A stretch of DNA of 64,000 bases from JAJFUV01 sp964561215 (GCA_964561215.1 CAZLOS010000011.1:1-64000), one strand, 5' to 3'. Counted from the stretch's first letter, positions 1-8,493 are shown. A program made the numbers and translations. Notes: generated by a model not told the origin, from the sequence alone.

Positions 1-96
1 CTGTCCTACCGGTTCCGAAACTGCACTCTGATTCTCCTTACGGACGGATCAGGGACCCGCCGCGGGAGCGACGTCGGCCGTCCTGTCCCCGGCCGG

Positions 97-102
97 TACA
101 AT
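97..102 (+). promoter_or_regulatory. -10 element TACAAT of mnmG, probably leaderless
   Basis: TACAAT lies seven bases before the ATG at 110 and there is no Shine-Dalgarno sequence. Transcription would begin at or next to the start codon. It also argues against the ATG at 101, which overlaps this hexamer. No good -35 is seen. Bases 1-96 hold nothing else I can identify. Confidence 0.45.
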
Positions 103-109
103 GGTATTG

Positions 110-1924
110 ATGCGGTCTTCGTTCGACGTAGTGGTGATCGGCGCAGGTCATGCCGGCTGTGAGGCGGCGCGCGCCTCGGCGCGCATGGGCCTTCGCACCG
201 CCCTGCTCACCATGAACCTGGACCTGATCGCGCAAATGAGCTGCAACCCGGCGGTGGGCGGCATCGCCAAGGGTCACATCGTCCGCGAGATCGACGCCCT
301 GGGTGGCATTATGGGCGAACTGACGGACCGGGCCGGCATCCAGTACCGTCTTCTCAATACCAGCCGTGGACCGGCCGTGTGGAGTCCGCGTGCGCAGTGC
401 GACAAGAGGTTGTACCGGTCGCTCATGCGCGAAATACTAGAAACAGAACCTAATATCGTGTTACTTCAGGCCGAGGCCTCGGCCATTTGCTTCGAAGAGG
501 CACCCCGGCGCCGCGTTTCCGGGGTGCGCTTACGGGACGGCCGGACGCTTTCGGCCCGCGCTGTTGTGGTGACCGCGGGCACCTTTCTCAATGGCCTTGC
601 GCACGTCGGCGAGACGACCTACCATTGTGGCCGCAACGGGGAGCCTCCGTCGGACTTGCTCGGCGAGCAACTGCGCGGTCTCGGACTGCGCTGGGTGAGG
701 CTCAAGACCGGTACGCCCGCACGGTTGGACGGGCGCACCATTGATTGGTCCCGTTTCGAGCCCCAGGCGGGCGATGCCGAGCCGACGCCGTTCTCGTTCC
801 TGACCGAACGCATCGACCGCGAACAGGTCCTCTGCCACATTGCGTACACCAATCAGGTGACCCACCGGATCCTCCGCGAGAACATCCACCGCTCCCCGTT
901 GTTCAGCGGCCAAATCCACGGGGTGGGCCCGCGCTATTGCCCTTCCATCGAAGATAAGGTCGTGAAGTTCCCCGACAAGGTCCGGCACCAGCTCTTTCTC
1001 GAGCCGGAAGGCCTCGCCACACACGAAACCTACGTCAACGGCTTGTCCACGAGCATGCCGATCGATGTGCAGCAGGCTGTCATCGCGTCCATACCCGGCC
1101 TGGAAGATGCCGAGATCATTCGCCCGGGGTACGCCATTGAGTACGACGCCATCGATCCCCGCGAACTCAACCACAGCCTGCAGGTGAAGGCGATCGACGG
1201 TCTGTTCATGGCGGGACAGGTGAACGGCACCTCGGGCTATGAGGAAGCCGCGTGCCAGGGACTGATGGCCGGCATCAATACGGCGTGCTTAATAAAGGAC
1301 ATCGAACCGGTCGTGCTTCGCCGCGACGAAGGCTACACAGGCATCCTGATCGACGACCTGATCACGAAAGGCGTCGACGAACCGTATCGCATGTTCACTT
1401 CGCGCGCCGAGTTTCGCCTCCATCTCCGCATCGACAACGCGGATGCCCGGCTGACTCCCATCACCGTCCACCTCGGCCTCGCAACCGAGGAGCGCCGGAG
1501 GCAGTTCCAGATAAAACAGACACAGCGGGCGCTTCTGGATGCCGCCCTGGAGAGGTCGCCGGCGAAACTGGACTGGCTGAAGCAGACAGGCAACCGGATC
1601 TCCGGCATTCAGGACTGGGTCCGGCAGGTTCTCGCCGGTGAACCAGCCCGGGGCTTGCTCACTACGGTCGAAACCGAGGTCAAGTACTCGGGCTACATCG
1701 CGCAACAACGCCGCCAGATCGAGAGATTGCGGGCATCGGAAAGCAGAAACATTCCAGACAGATTTTGTTTCAAACAAATTCCCGGCCTTTCGTGCGAGAT
1801 CCAACAGAAACTGGAGCGCGTGCGGCCCGCTACCCTGGGCCAGGCCGCCCGCATTCCCGGCGTGACACCCGCGGCCATCGCCATCCTGGATGTTTACTTG
1901 AGTCTCCCGCGACAAGCTCAATGA
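110..1924 (+). CDS. mnmG: tRNA uridine-5-carboxymethylaminomethyl(34) synthesis enzyme MnmG
   Basis: FAD-binding subunit of the MnmE-MnmG complex that installs the (carboxymethyl)aminomethyl group on U34 of certain tRNAs in the cytoplasm. The protein starts with the Rossmann FAD motif GAGHAGCEAA, followed by CNPAVGGIAKGH, the typical GidA signature near residue 45; DALGGIMG and GYAIEYD are also characteristic. At about 604 residues it has the usual family length. An upstream ATG at 101 would add three residues, but the ATG at 110 fits better because MRSSFDVVVIGAG matches family N-termini and TACAAT overlaps the earlier ATG. The stop codon overlaps the rsmG start (ATGA), so the two are translationally coupled. 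Position next to rsmG-parA-parB is the classic origin-proximal order. Confidence 0.97.
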   Translation: MRSSFDVVVIGAGHAGCEAARASARMGLRTALLTMNLDLIAQMSCNPAVGGIAKGHIVREIDALGGIMGELTDRAGIQYRLLNTSRGPAVWSPRAQCDKRLYRSLMREILETEPNIVLLQAEASAICFEEAPRRRVSGVRLRDGRTLSARAVVVTAGTFLNGLAHVGETTYHCGRNGEPPSDLLGEQLRGLGLRWVRLKTGTPARLDGRTIDWSRFEPQAGDAEPTPFSFLTERIDREQVLCHIAYTNQVTHRILRENIHRSPLFSGQIHGVGPRYCPSIEDKVVKFPDKVRHQLFLEPEGLATHETYVNGLSTSMPIDVQQAVIASIPGLEDAEIIRPGYAIEYDAIDPRELNHSLQVKAIDGLFMAGQVNGTSGYEEAACQGLMAGINTACLIKDIEPVVLRRDEGYTGILIDDLITKGVDEPYRMFTSRAEFRLHLRIDNADARLTPITVHLGLATEERRRQFQIKQTQRALLDAALERSPAKLDWLKQTGNRISGIQDWVRQVLAGEPARGLLTTVETEVKYSGYIAQQRRQIERLRASESRNIPDRFCFKQIPGLSCEIQQKLERVRPATLGQAARIPGVTPAAIAILDVYLSLPRQAQ

Positions 1925-2469
1925 CCACGCCACTCGACCGATATCCAGAGTTGCGCAAACACTATGAATTGCTCTGCCGCTGGAACCCTAAGCTCAACCT
2001 CGTCTCGCGGCGATCCCTCGCTGACGCCGAGGCGCGTCATTACGGAGAATCCCTTCTGCTGGCTTCGAAGCTCCCGGCTGGCCCGCTCCGGATCGCAGAT
2101 GTAGGCAGTGGCGCTGGTTTTCCTGGGTTTGTAGTTGCCGTGGCCCGGCCGGACTGCCAAATCACCCTCGTCGAGAGCGATCAGCGCAAGTGCGCCTTCC
2201 TGCGTGAGGCCAGCCGGGTGATGGCGAACGTACGTGTACTCCCGCTGAGGGCGGAGGCGGTCGAAGAGCATTTCGATTGGCTGACCATGCGGGCGGTGAA
2301 ATGGAACTCAGCGCTCGCCAGCCTTGCCAGCGCATACGCTCTTCTTCTTGGCGAGGAAGACGCAGCGCAACTCTCCAGCGCGATATCTTGGGATTTGATC
2401 GAACGTCTGCCCGGTGCTGAAGCGCGAGTTCTGTGCATCGGCCACAGTGTTCCACGTGAAACAACGTAG
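1921..2469 (+). CDS. rsmG: 16S rRNA (guanine-N7)-methyltransferase RsmG
   Basis: SAM-dependent methylation of G527 in 16S rRNA. The start at 1921 overlaps the mnmG stop. RWNPKLNLVS near residues 20-29 and the SAM loop DVGSGAGFPG at 60-69 are RsmG signatures, followed by the acidic ESD that contacts SAM ribose. The 182-residue protein is somewhat shorter than the usual 205-215, and its C-terminal half is divergent. The last codons are built over the first parS site, so the terminal residues (HSVPRETT) are partly dictated by a ParB-binding sequence. I see no frameshift. Confidence 0.93.
   Translation: MTTPLDRYPELRKHYELLCRWNPKLNLVSRRSLADAEARHYGESLLLASKLPAGPLRIADVGSGAGFPGFVVAVARPDCQITLVESDQRKCAFLREASRVMANVRVLPLRAEAVEEHFDWLTMRAVKWNSALASLASAYALLLGEEDAAQLSSAISWDLIERLPGAEARVLCIGHSVPRETT
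2448..2463 (+). promoter_or_regulatory. parS centromere site 1
   Basis: The 16-mer TGTTCCACGTGAAACA differs from the canonical palindrome TGTTTCACGTGAAACA at one position. It lies inside the last codons of rsmG and would be the loading site for the ParB encoded 0.8 kb downstream. Confidence 0.93.
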
Positions 2470-2473
2470 TTGG

Positions 2474-2489
2474 TGTTCCACGTGGAACG
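2474..2489 (+). promoter_or_regulatory. parS centromere site 2
   Basis: TGTTCCACGTGGAACG is a second parS-like palindrome, 10 bases after the first and 20 bases before the parA start. Its core TTCCACGTGGAA is perfectly symmetric. Its place over the parA leader suggests ParB could also repress the operon. Confidence 0.88.
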
Positions 2490-2509
2490 TGTTGTGATAC
2501 GATGTCCGC

Positions 2510-3271
2510 TTGGGCAAAGTAATCGCGATCGCAAATCAAAAAGGCGGCGTGGGCAAAACCACAACGGCCATCAACCTCGCGGCCTCGCTCGCGGTCAACG
2601 ATATCCCGGTCCTGCTGATCGACTCCGACCCCCAGGGCAACTCCACCACCGGACTGGGCATAGCGAAAGACCCCGACCGGCCTACCATGTATGACGCTCT
2701 GCTCGCCGCCACGCCGCTTGAGCAGATCGCCATACCCACCGGACTAGACGGTCTGGACATCGTCCCGGCAGACAAGAACCTCGTCGGCGCCAACCTTGAG
2801 CTCGTTTCACTCCCCAACCGCGAACTCAGTCTCCGCCGCAAACTCAACAACATCCGCGAGCGGTACAAGTACGTGCTGATCGACTGCCCGCCGGCCCTGG
2901 ATCTGTTGACCCTCAATGCCTTCCTGGCAGCCGATTCCGTCCTCGTACCCATCCAGTGCGAGTTCTTCGCGCTGGAAGGCATTTCTGAGCTCATGGATAC
3001 CATCGACCGCGTCCGCAGCACATTCCAGCACCCTCTCAAGATCGAAGGCATCTTGCTCACTATGTATGACGACCGTACCAACCTAACGAAGCAGGTTGCC
3101 CAGGATCTCAATGAGTTCTTTGCCGGTGACGTCTTCAAGACCATCATCCCACGCAGCATTCGCCTGGCCGAGGCTCCCAGCTTCGGCAAACCCATCGTCC
3201 TCTACGACGTCCGCTCCCGCGGCGCCGAGGCTTACATCAAGTTAGCCAAGGAGATTCTAAGTCATGACTAA
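2510..3271 (+). CDS. parA: Chromosome partitioning ATPase ParA (Soj)
   Basis: Walker-type ATPase that works with ParB and parS in chromosome segregation. The deviant Walker A motif KGGVGKTTT begins at residue 11, with both the signature and catalytic lysines; DCPPALDLLTLNA is the Walker B region and DSDPQGN the A' motif. 253 residues is typical for chromosomal ParA. The start is TTG at 2510, forced by an in-frame TGA at 2495; the nearby ATG at 2502 is in another frame. The end overlaps parB by 8 bases. Expression may be autoregulated through parS site 2 immediately upstream. Confidence 0.96.
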   Translation: MGKVIAIANQKGGVGKTTTAINLAASLAVNDIPVLLIDSDPQGNSTTGLGIAKDPDRPTMYDALLAATPLEQIAIPTGLDGLDIVPADKNLVGANLELVSLPNRELSLRRKLNNIRERYKYVLIDCPPALDLLTLNAFLAADSVLVPIQCEFFALEGISELMDTIDRVRSTFQHPLKIEGILLTMYDDRTNLTKQVAQDLNEFFAGDVFKTIIPRSIRLAEAPSFGKPIVLYDVRSRGAEAYIKLAKEILSHD

Positions 3272-4166
3272 AGGATCTGAAACTACCAGAAAGGCTCTCG
3301 GCCGCGGACTCTCCTCCCTCATCCCTCCCCGCGCCGCCGCGCCTCAACCCGAGCCCGCCCCCCGCCCCGTCGACGCCGTCTCCCAAATCTCCATCGAACT
3401 CATCGATCCCAATCCCGTGCAGCCGCGCGAGAATTTCCAGGCCGACCGCCTCCACGAACTCGCCCAGTCCATCATCGCCAACGGCATCATCCAGCCCCTG
3501 GTTTTGCGCCGCCGCGGCGATCGCTACCAACTCATCGCCGGCGAACGCCGCTGGCGCGCCGCCAAGATGGCCGGCCTCGACGAGGTCCCCGCCGTCATTC
3601 ACGAGGTCCAGGACGAACGCCTCCTCGAGGTCAGCCTCATTGAGAACATCCAGCGAGAAGACCTCAACCCCATAGAATCCGCGCACGCCTTCGACCGACT
3701 GAGCCGCGAGTTCAAGCTCACGCATGAGGAAATCGCCCGCCGCACCGGCAAGGATCGCGCCACCATCACAAACATCCTGCGCCTCCTAAGACTGCCCGAA
3801 GACGTGCAACTGCTCCTGGCCGACCGCAAGATCGCGATGGGACACGCGCGCGCGCTCCTCGGCCTTCCCACCGAGGAACTCGTGCGCGAGTTTGCGCAAA
3901 AATCGGCCGCCCAAGGCCTCTCCGTGCGCCAGGTCGAGCACCTGGTCCAACGTGTTCTCGAGCCGCGCGAACCAAAGGTCGAGGAACCTCCCGCCCAGGA
4001 TCCCAACGTCAAGGTTGCCATCGAGGAACTCGAGCGCGCCCTCGGCACGCGCGTCCGCATAGTCCCGAAAACCGAGCAGCGTGGACGCATCGAGGTTGAA
4101 TACTATTCACAGGACGACCTGCATCGGATCTATCTCGCAATTGTGGGAGATCAACAGGTTAACTGA
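3264..4166 (+). CDS. parB: Chromosome partitioning protein ParB (Spo0J)
   Basis: CTP-dependent DNA clamp that loads at parS and spreads. KALGRGLSSLIP at the N-terminus is the ParA-contact motif. The ParB box LIAGERRWRAAKMAGL and the arginine-rich ENIQREDLNPIE region form the CTPase domain, and the helix-turn-helix (LTHEEIARRTGKDRATITN) follows near residue 155. The C-terminal dimerisation region lies from about residue 245 onward after a short acidic/proline linker. Length is about 300, usual for chromosomal ParB. It overlaps parA and shares its operon; the next gene is the convergent tRNA-Met. Confidence 0.96.
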   Translation: MTKGSETTRKALGRGLSSLIPPRAAAPQPEPAPRPVDAVSQISIELIDPNPVQPRENFQADRLHELAQSIIANGIIQPLVLRRRGDRYQLIAGERRWRAAKMAGLDEVPAVIHEVQDERLLEVSLIENIQREDLNPIESAHAFDRLSREFKLTHEEIARRTGKDRATITNILRLLRLPEDVQLLLADRKIAMGHARALLGLPTEELVREFAQKSAAQGLSVRQVEHLVQRVLEPREPKVEEPPAQDPNVKVAIEELERALGTRVRIVPKTEQRGRIEVEYYSQDDLHRIYLAIVGDQQVN

Positions 4167-4170
4167 AGAC

Positions 4171-4245
4171 TGGTGCCGGCGGCAGGAATCGAACCTGCGA
4201 CCTAGGGATTATGAGACCCTCGCTCTACCGCTGAGCTACACCGGC
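4171..4245 (-). tRNA. tRNA-Met (CAT anticodon)
   Basis: Cloverleaf on the minus strand: acceptor GCCGGTG pairs with CGCCGGC (one G-T pair), D-arm GCTC/GAGC, seven-base anticodon loop CTCATAA with anticodon CAT, T-arm with GGTTCGAATCC, discriminator A and an encoded CCA (4171-4173 complement). The paired first acceptor base argues against initiator tRNA, whose position 1 is normally unpaired. It could be elongator Met or the lysidine-modified Ile2 tRNA; sequence alone does not decide. Confidence 0.93.
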
Positions 4246-4269
4246 GTAAACGGCAGGATATCTCTTTTC

Positions 4270-4299
4270 AGCGTACGAAGCCGCTCGCCTCTTTGTCAA
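4270..4299 (-). promoter_or_regulatory. Probable promoter of tRNA-Met
   Basis: On the minus strand a perfect TTGACA (4294-4299) is followed after 18 bases by TACGCT (4270-4275), a weak -10. It lies about 25 bases before the tRNA 5' end, the right distance for a short pre-tRNA leader. Confidence 0.5.
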
Positions 4300-4365
4300 T
4301 TCCAGCCATTCCTATATACAGAGTTTCACCTTCCTTACCCCTGTTCGCGGCCTGCGGTCTAATCG

Positions 4366-5574
4366 ATGTGTATGCCTCCCATCACTCGCAGGTCCTTCGC
4401 CGCCGCCGCGCTTGCCGCACCCTCCGTCTTCGGAGCCTCCCATCGCCTCCGCGCGGGCATCATCGGCTGCGGCATCCGAGGCCTTGGCGCCCACATTCAC
4501 GAACTCCTCAAAATGGCGGAAACCGAAAACGTGCAGATCGCCGCTGTCTGCGATGTGTTCGACAAGCGGGCCCAAGCCGCCGCCGCCCGCACCGGGGCCA
4601 AGCCCTACCGCGACTATAGACGCCTGCTCGACGACAAGGACATCGACTTCGTGGTCATCGCCACGCCCGACCATCTGCACGCGCCCATAACCATCGACGC
4701 CGCCCGCGCCGGCAAGCATGTCTACTGCGAGAAGCCCATGACCCACACGGTGGAGGAGGCCCAGCGCGTCGTCGAAACGGTCCGCCAGACCGCCATCAAG
4801 ATGCAGGTCGGCGTGCAGGGCATGTCGGACGACTCCTACGAGACCGCCAACAGGTACTATCGCCAGGGCGCGCTCGGCAAAGTGGTCCTTGCGCAGATCG
4901 ACTACTCCCGCAACTACGATGGTGATTTCTGGTTGAAAGACATCGACCGCGACGCCCGCCCGGGCGTAGACCTCGATTGGGACCTCTTCCTCGGCCCCGC
5001 CACGCGGCGCCCCTACGACCCGGACCGTTTCTTCAACTGGATCCGCTACTGGGACTATTCCGGAGGCGTGCCCGCCGGCCTCCTGGTGCACCGGGCGACA
5101 CGCATCATCCGCTCCCTCGATCTGACCATTCCGGCTTACGGTTCCGCGCACGGCGGCAAGTTCGAGTTTTCGGCCAGCACCGCCGAGATTCCCGAAACCA
5201 TCAACATTGCCCTCGATTACCCCGGCGGTCCTACGGTTCTGCTCATCTCCTCCATGGCCAACGACACCGCCGTGCCCCACCTCCTCCGTGGCCACAAAGC
5301 CACCCTTGAATTCACCGACACCGGCTTTCTCATCCGGCCGCAGAAGCTCTACGGCCATCCCGCCAAACCTCTCGTCCACAAGAAGACCGGCGGCGAAGAC
5401 ACCGCCCTGCACCTGAAAAACTTCCTCGCCGCCATACGTTCCAACGTCTCCCTCAAGTGCGATGCAACCCTGGGCTATTACGGAGTTGCCGCCTGCCAGT
5501 TCGGCATCCTCTCCTATCGACAACGCAAGTACATGAAGTGGGACGCTGCCCGGCAGCAGGTCGTCCCCGCCTGA
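4366..5574 (+). CDS. Tat-exported Gfo/Idh/MocA family oxidoreductase
   Basis: NAD(P)-dependent sugar or polyol dehydrogenase-like protein of unknown substrate. A twin-arginine type leader (ITRRSFAAAALAAPSVFGA) is followed at about residue 30 by the Rossmann motif GIIGCGIRGLG, then the family's EKPM signature (YCEKPMTHTVEEA). 402 residues is normal for the exported subfamily. ATG at 4366 or 4372 could be used. Similar proteins are abundant in acidobacteria and planctomycetes, usually in polysaccharide or polyol use; substrate cannot be read from sequence. The sialidase-like relic follows 18 bases downstream. Confidence 0.85.
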   Translation: MCMPPITRRSFAAAALAAPSVFGASHRLRAGIIGCGIRGLGAHIHELLKMAETENVQIAAVCDVFDKRAQAAAARTGAKPYRDYRRLLDDKDIDFVVIATPDHLHAPITIDAARAGKHVYCEKPMTHTVEEAQRVVETVRQTAIKMQVGVQGMSDDSYETANRYYRQGALGKVVLAQIDYSRNYDGDFWLKDIDRDARPGVDLDWDLFLGPATRRPYDPDRFFNWIRYWDYSGGVPAGLLVHRATRIIRSLDLTIPAYGSAHGGKFEFSASTAEIPETINIALDYPGGPTVLLISSMANDTAVPHLLRGHKATLEFTDTGFLIRPQKLYGHPAKPLVHKKTGGEDTALHLKNFLAAIRSNVSLKCDATLGYYGVAACQFGILSYRQRKYMKWDAARQQVVPA

Positions 5575-5592
5575 GTCACAGCCCCTGCCACA

Positions 5593-5820
5593 ATGAAACT
5601 CTCCACATTGCCGACCCTGGCGCTTCTCGCCCCGGCCGCAGTTCGCGCTTCATCAGCCGCCCTGCGGATTACACTGGCCGCGGACGCCGGGGCCAGCGAC
5701 ATCGGCTACACCCGGACCGTCCAACGGCCCCACTCAAACCTCGTCACGGTTTACTATTACAACGACAATCCCCACACTGAACGCTATATCGCGGCAACCA
5801 TTTCGGACCCAGGCAACTGA
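5593..5820 (+). pseudogene. Relic of an exported sialidase-type (BNR) protein
   Basis: A 75-codon open frame: a signal peptide (MKLSTLPTLALLAPAAVRA) joined directly to a segment, DIGYTRTVQRPHSNLVTVYY then YNDNPHTERYIAATI, that closely recalls the C-terminal end of exo-sialidase/BNR-repeat proteins of acidobacteria and planctomycetes (typically GYPRTVQRPDGKLVTVYY...ERYIAATIW). The catalytic propeller in between is absent. I read this as an in-frame internal deletion of a formerly 350-400 residue protein. It follows the oxidoreductase closely and precedes the non-coding region. Alternatively it is a small exported protein still in use. The family assignment is from memory of the motif. Confidence 0.5.
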
Positions 5821-5914
5821 ACTCCCTCGCCGGCGCGTAGTGTAGCACGTAACGTGCCGAACTCTCTTTCAAACGCCTGGTACATCTTTATCCCGAAACC
5901 ACTCCCCCTAGTAC

Positions 5915-5943
5915 TTGACAGCCTTATTAAGTAGGTCCATATT
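5915..5943 (+). promoter_or_regulatory. Sigma-70-type promoter of the non-coding region
   Basis: A perfect TTGACA (5915-5920), a 17-base spacer and CATATT (5938-5943, four of six consensus bases). No plausible coding start follows; the start site would fall near 5950 at the beginning of the predicted structured RNA. Confidence 0.6.
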
Positions 5944-5949
5944 TGGGGT

Positions 5950-6260
5950 AGAAGTGGAGTCGTAATGGGCTTTGCTTCGGGCCTCCTCTCATCGGGGAGG
6001 CCGGTGATCGCTCCCTCCGAGGGGGGCGGTTTGATAACTGAAGGAGGAAGTCCATAGAGAACGTCCACAACTGCGGGCGGCTACCGGCTTCCTGATCTGA
6101 CTGGCTCAAGACCTCGTCGCGCCGGCAACGGCCATGCGTGGCCGCTGGCGTGCGGTACTTGCACCGCTCTGACGGTCAGTTATTGAGTCAGAGGACGCCC
6201 CCGGCGGTATTGGGGGAAGGGAATCCGTTCAGAAGGAACCGGCGGCCGCCCTGTATTATT
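5950..6260 (+). ncRNA. Candidate structured non-coding RNA of unknown class
   Basis: No credible gene occupies 5821-6318. After the promoter the DNA encodes a run of strong hairpins: GGCCTCCTC/GGGGAGGCC (5980-6002, 9 bp with a 5-base loop), GCTCCCT with GGGGGGC (6010-6027), GGCCA/TGGCC with TGCG loop inside CGCC/GGCG (6120-6150), GCGGT/ACCGC (6152-6167), CTCTGAC/GTCAGAG (6167-6193), CCCCC/GGGGG (6198-6216). Some of these are mutually exclusive. The palindrome GGCGGCCGCC (6241-6250) followed by a T-rich run could terminate. It does not match tmRNA, SRP RNA, RNase P core or a riboswitch I know; a divergent 6S RNA is possible. It could also be the leader of the gene at 6319. Confidence 0.45.
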
Positions 6261-6262
6261 TT
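6241..6262 (+). terminator. Possible terminator of the non-coding RNA
   Basis: The palindrome GGCGGCCGCC is followed by CTGTATTATTTT, an imperfect T-rich run. Stem length is only about 4 bp once a loop is allowed, so this is weak. Confidence 0.25.
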
Positions 6263-6318
6263 CGCCCTTCTTTAATCGGGTTCCTTGCGCCAGCCTTGCT
6301 ACAATAATCACTTCTCCT

Positions 6319-8448
6319 ATGGAAGTCCGAGCTGTCCTCCTTCTCTGTCTCTTCACAGGCTTGCCCCTCACCGCCCAACCGGAACACTGGTGGCAGCGCG
6401 AACCCATTCGCATTCTCGACCTCCTCAATTTCTACGATCAGATCGACATGTGGCCGCCAGAAGAGACGGCCCGCCGCAAGGCCGCCCTCGGCTTCCCCGT
6501 CGACAACATGTACGTGCACCTGCTCAAGCACGGCTTCGACGACGAAGGCTTCTATTTCAAGACCAGCCTCGCCTCCCGCCAACGCCCCGACTTCCTAGGC
6601 CCTTACCTGCCCGCCGCCCGCAGGCACGGTATGCGCGTCACGGCGTATTTCAACGTCCATTACTACACGAACGAGTTCGGCGCCAAGCACCGCGACTGGC
6701 TGCAGGTGCGCGAGAACCGCCAGCCGCTGGGCGCCGAATACGGCTCCGGCACGGATTTCTGCGTCAACTCGCCCTGGCGCGAGTGGGTCAAACAAGGACT
6801 CGCCGATCTATGTCGCTACCCGATTGACGGCATCTTTTTCGACGGTCCCATCTTCCGCCCCGACACCTGCTACTGCCAGCATTGCCGCCGCAAATTCAAA
6901 GACCGTTACGGCACGGATCTTCCTTCGAAAAAGCAGCGCAAGGGGCTTGCCGCGCAGCGCCTGCTCGAATTCCAAACGGAGAGCCTCGTCGATTTCCTTC
7001 GCGACACACGCGCCGTCATCAAAGCCGCCAACCCGGAGATCGGTTTCTATATGAACGGCGGCGCGCTGGGCGGCAATTGGGCCACCGGCCGCATGAACCG
7101 CCGGCTTGTGGAACAACAGGATTGGCTGGCGAGCGAAGGCGGGTTCATTTACAACGACCTCACCCGCACGCCCCTCTGGAAGCCGGGCATGCGCGCGCGG
7201 CTGCTCGAAACGCAGGCCGGCGGCAAACCAGTGGTCGTCATTGCCGGGGCCATGCAGAAACCCTGGACTTACACCGTACTGCCCCCCGCCGAACTGCGTC
7301 TGCTCTACGCCGACTCGATGGCAAACGGCGCCGGCATCTACTACAGCCTCACGCCCACTATGCTCGACCAGCCCGAGACCCGCGCCATCGCGGACATCAA
7401 CGCCTTCTTTACCCGTAACCTCGACTATTACCGCCGCACGCGCTCCGAAGCCCGTGTCGCCCTGGTATGGTCGGATACCACCGTGAACACTTACGAAGGA
7501 TCTGCCGCGCAGCTCATGGACATGTACGACGTGCCCGCGCGCCGCGAAATCGGCAATCCCGAATCGGAGTTCTGGGGCTTGGCCGAAGCGCTCCTGCGCG
7601 CCCACGTGCCTTTCGACGTAATCGACGATTGGACCCTGGAACGCGATCCGCTCTCGCGCTACCGCCTGGTCGTGCTCCCTAACGTTGCCTCCATGAGCGA
7701 CCACACCGCAGCTCGCCTGCGCGAGCACGTTCGCTCCGGCGGCCATCTGCTCGCCACCTTCGAGACTTCGCTCTATAACGAACTGGGCGAGAAGCGCCCG
7801 GATTTCGCCCTTGCCGGCGCATTCGGCGCTTCCAGCTCCGGCTCTGTGGCAGGCCGCCGCCTCTGGGACTACATGAGCCCCGCTCTCGCGCATCCATTCC
7901 TTGCCGGCCTCGCTCCGCGCTTCGCCCCCTCCACCACCTACTACGCGCATGCCGCCCCGCGCACCGCCAAGGTGCTTGCGCGCTACACCCGGAAAGCGAT
8001 AGGCCCTTACGATGGCGAATCCGCGCCCGGCCCGGACCCTGCCGTCCTCGTCACCGCGTGGGGCACCGGGCAGGCCGCCTACATCCCCGGTGACTTGGGA
8101 GCGACGCTCGCCACCTACCGCATGACCGACCTCTACCAGTTGGTCGAAAATGCCGTCCGCTCGCTGGCCCCCCCCGAAGTGACCGTCGAAGGCGGTCCAG
8201 GATCGATGGAACTCGTGGTGCGATCACAGGACAACGGCCGCCGCTGGCTCATCCACCTGGGTAATTTCACGGCCGAAATGACGCGCCCTATCCGGCAGGT
8301 CATCCCCTTCGAGAACCTGCGTCTTAGGGTTCCGGCCCGCTTCCGCCACGCCCGTTCCCTGGTCTCACCGCGGGATCTCGCCCTGAATGGCGGAGCCTTC
8401 ACGTTGCCACGTGTCTCCGAATATGAAGTGATCGTGGTGGAGCCGTGA
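6319..8448 (+). CDS. Exported GHL6-like TIM-barrel glycoside hydrolase candidate
   Basis: A 709-residue protein with an N-terminal signal peptide (VLLLCLFTGLPLTAQP). The N-terminal half (about 30-390) resembles hypothetical glycosyl hydrolase family 6 (GHL6) barrels, including DGIFFDGPIFRPDTCYCQHC where the FFDGP strand carries a likely catalytic acid and the CxxC part is typical. The middle (about 400-560) looks like a beta-galactosidase trimerisation-type Rossmann domain (LPNVASMSDHTAARLREHVR SGG region), and the end is beta-rich. Substrate unknown. TACAAT at 6300-6305 lies 13 bases before the ATG. It stands between the non-coding RNA and the glycan-export genes; the 45-base gap to the next gene allows co-transcription. 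Confidence 0.72.
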   Translation: MEVRAVLLLCLFTGLPLTAQPEHWWQREPIRILDLLNFYDQIDMWPPEETARRKAALGFPVDNMYVHLLKHGFDDEGFYFKTSLASRQRPDFLGPYLPAARRHGMRVTAYFNVHYYTNEFGAKHRDWLQVRENRQPLGAEYGSGTDFCVNSPWREWVKQGLADLCRYPIDGIFFDGPIFRPDTCYCQHCRRKFKDRYGTDLPSKKQRKGLAAQRLLEFQTESLVDFLRDTRAVIKAANPEIGFYMNGGALGGNWATGRMNRRLVEQQDWLASEGGFIYNDLTRTPLWKPGMRARLLETQAGGKPVVVIAGAMQKPWTYTVLPPAELRLLYADSMANGAGIYYSLTPTMLDQPETRAIADINAFFTRNLDYYRRTRSEARVALVWSDTTVNTYEGSAAQLMDMYDVPARREIGNPESEFWGLAEALLRAHVPFDVIDDWTLERDPLSRYRLVVLPNVASMSDHTAARLREHVRSGGHLLATFETSLYNELGEKRPDFALAGAFGASSSGSVAGRRLWDYMSPALAHPFLAGLAPRFAPSTTYYAHAAPRTAKVLARYTRKAIGPYDGESAPGPDPAVLVTAWGTGQAAYIPGDLGATLATYRMTDLYQLVENAVRSLAPPEVTVEGGPGSMELVVRSQDNGRRWLIHLGNFTAEMTRPIRQVIPFENLRLRVPARFRHARSLVSPRDLALNGGAFTLPRVSEYEVIVVEP

Positions 8449-8493
8449 CCATCCGGCGTGAAACAATGGGACGAAACAGGTTGAAGGACTCCC

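Noticed and set aside
5950..6110. RNase P RNA-like stretches (GGAGGAAGTCC, GTCCACAAC, CCGGCTTCC)
   Set aside because: They recall RNase P conserved regions I and V, but lie only about 40 bases apart and the exact conserved strings are not present, so the catalytic core cannot form.
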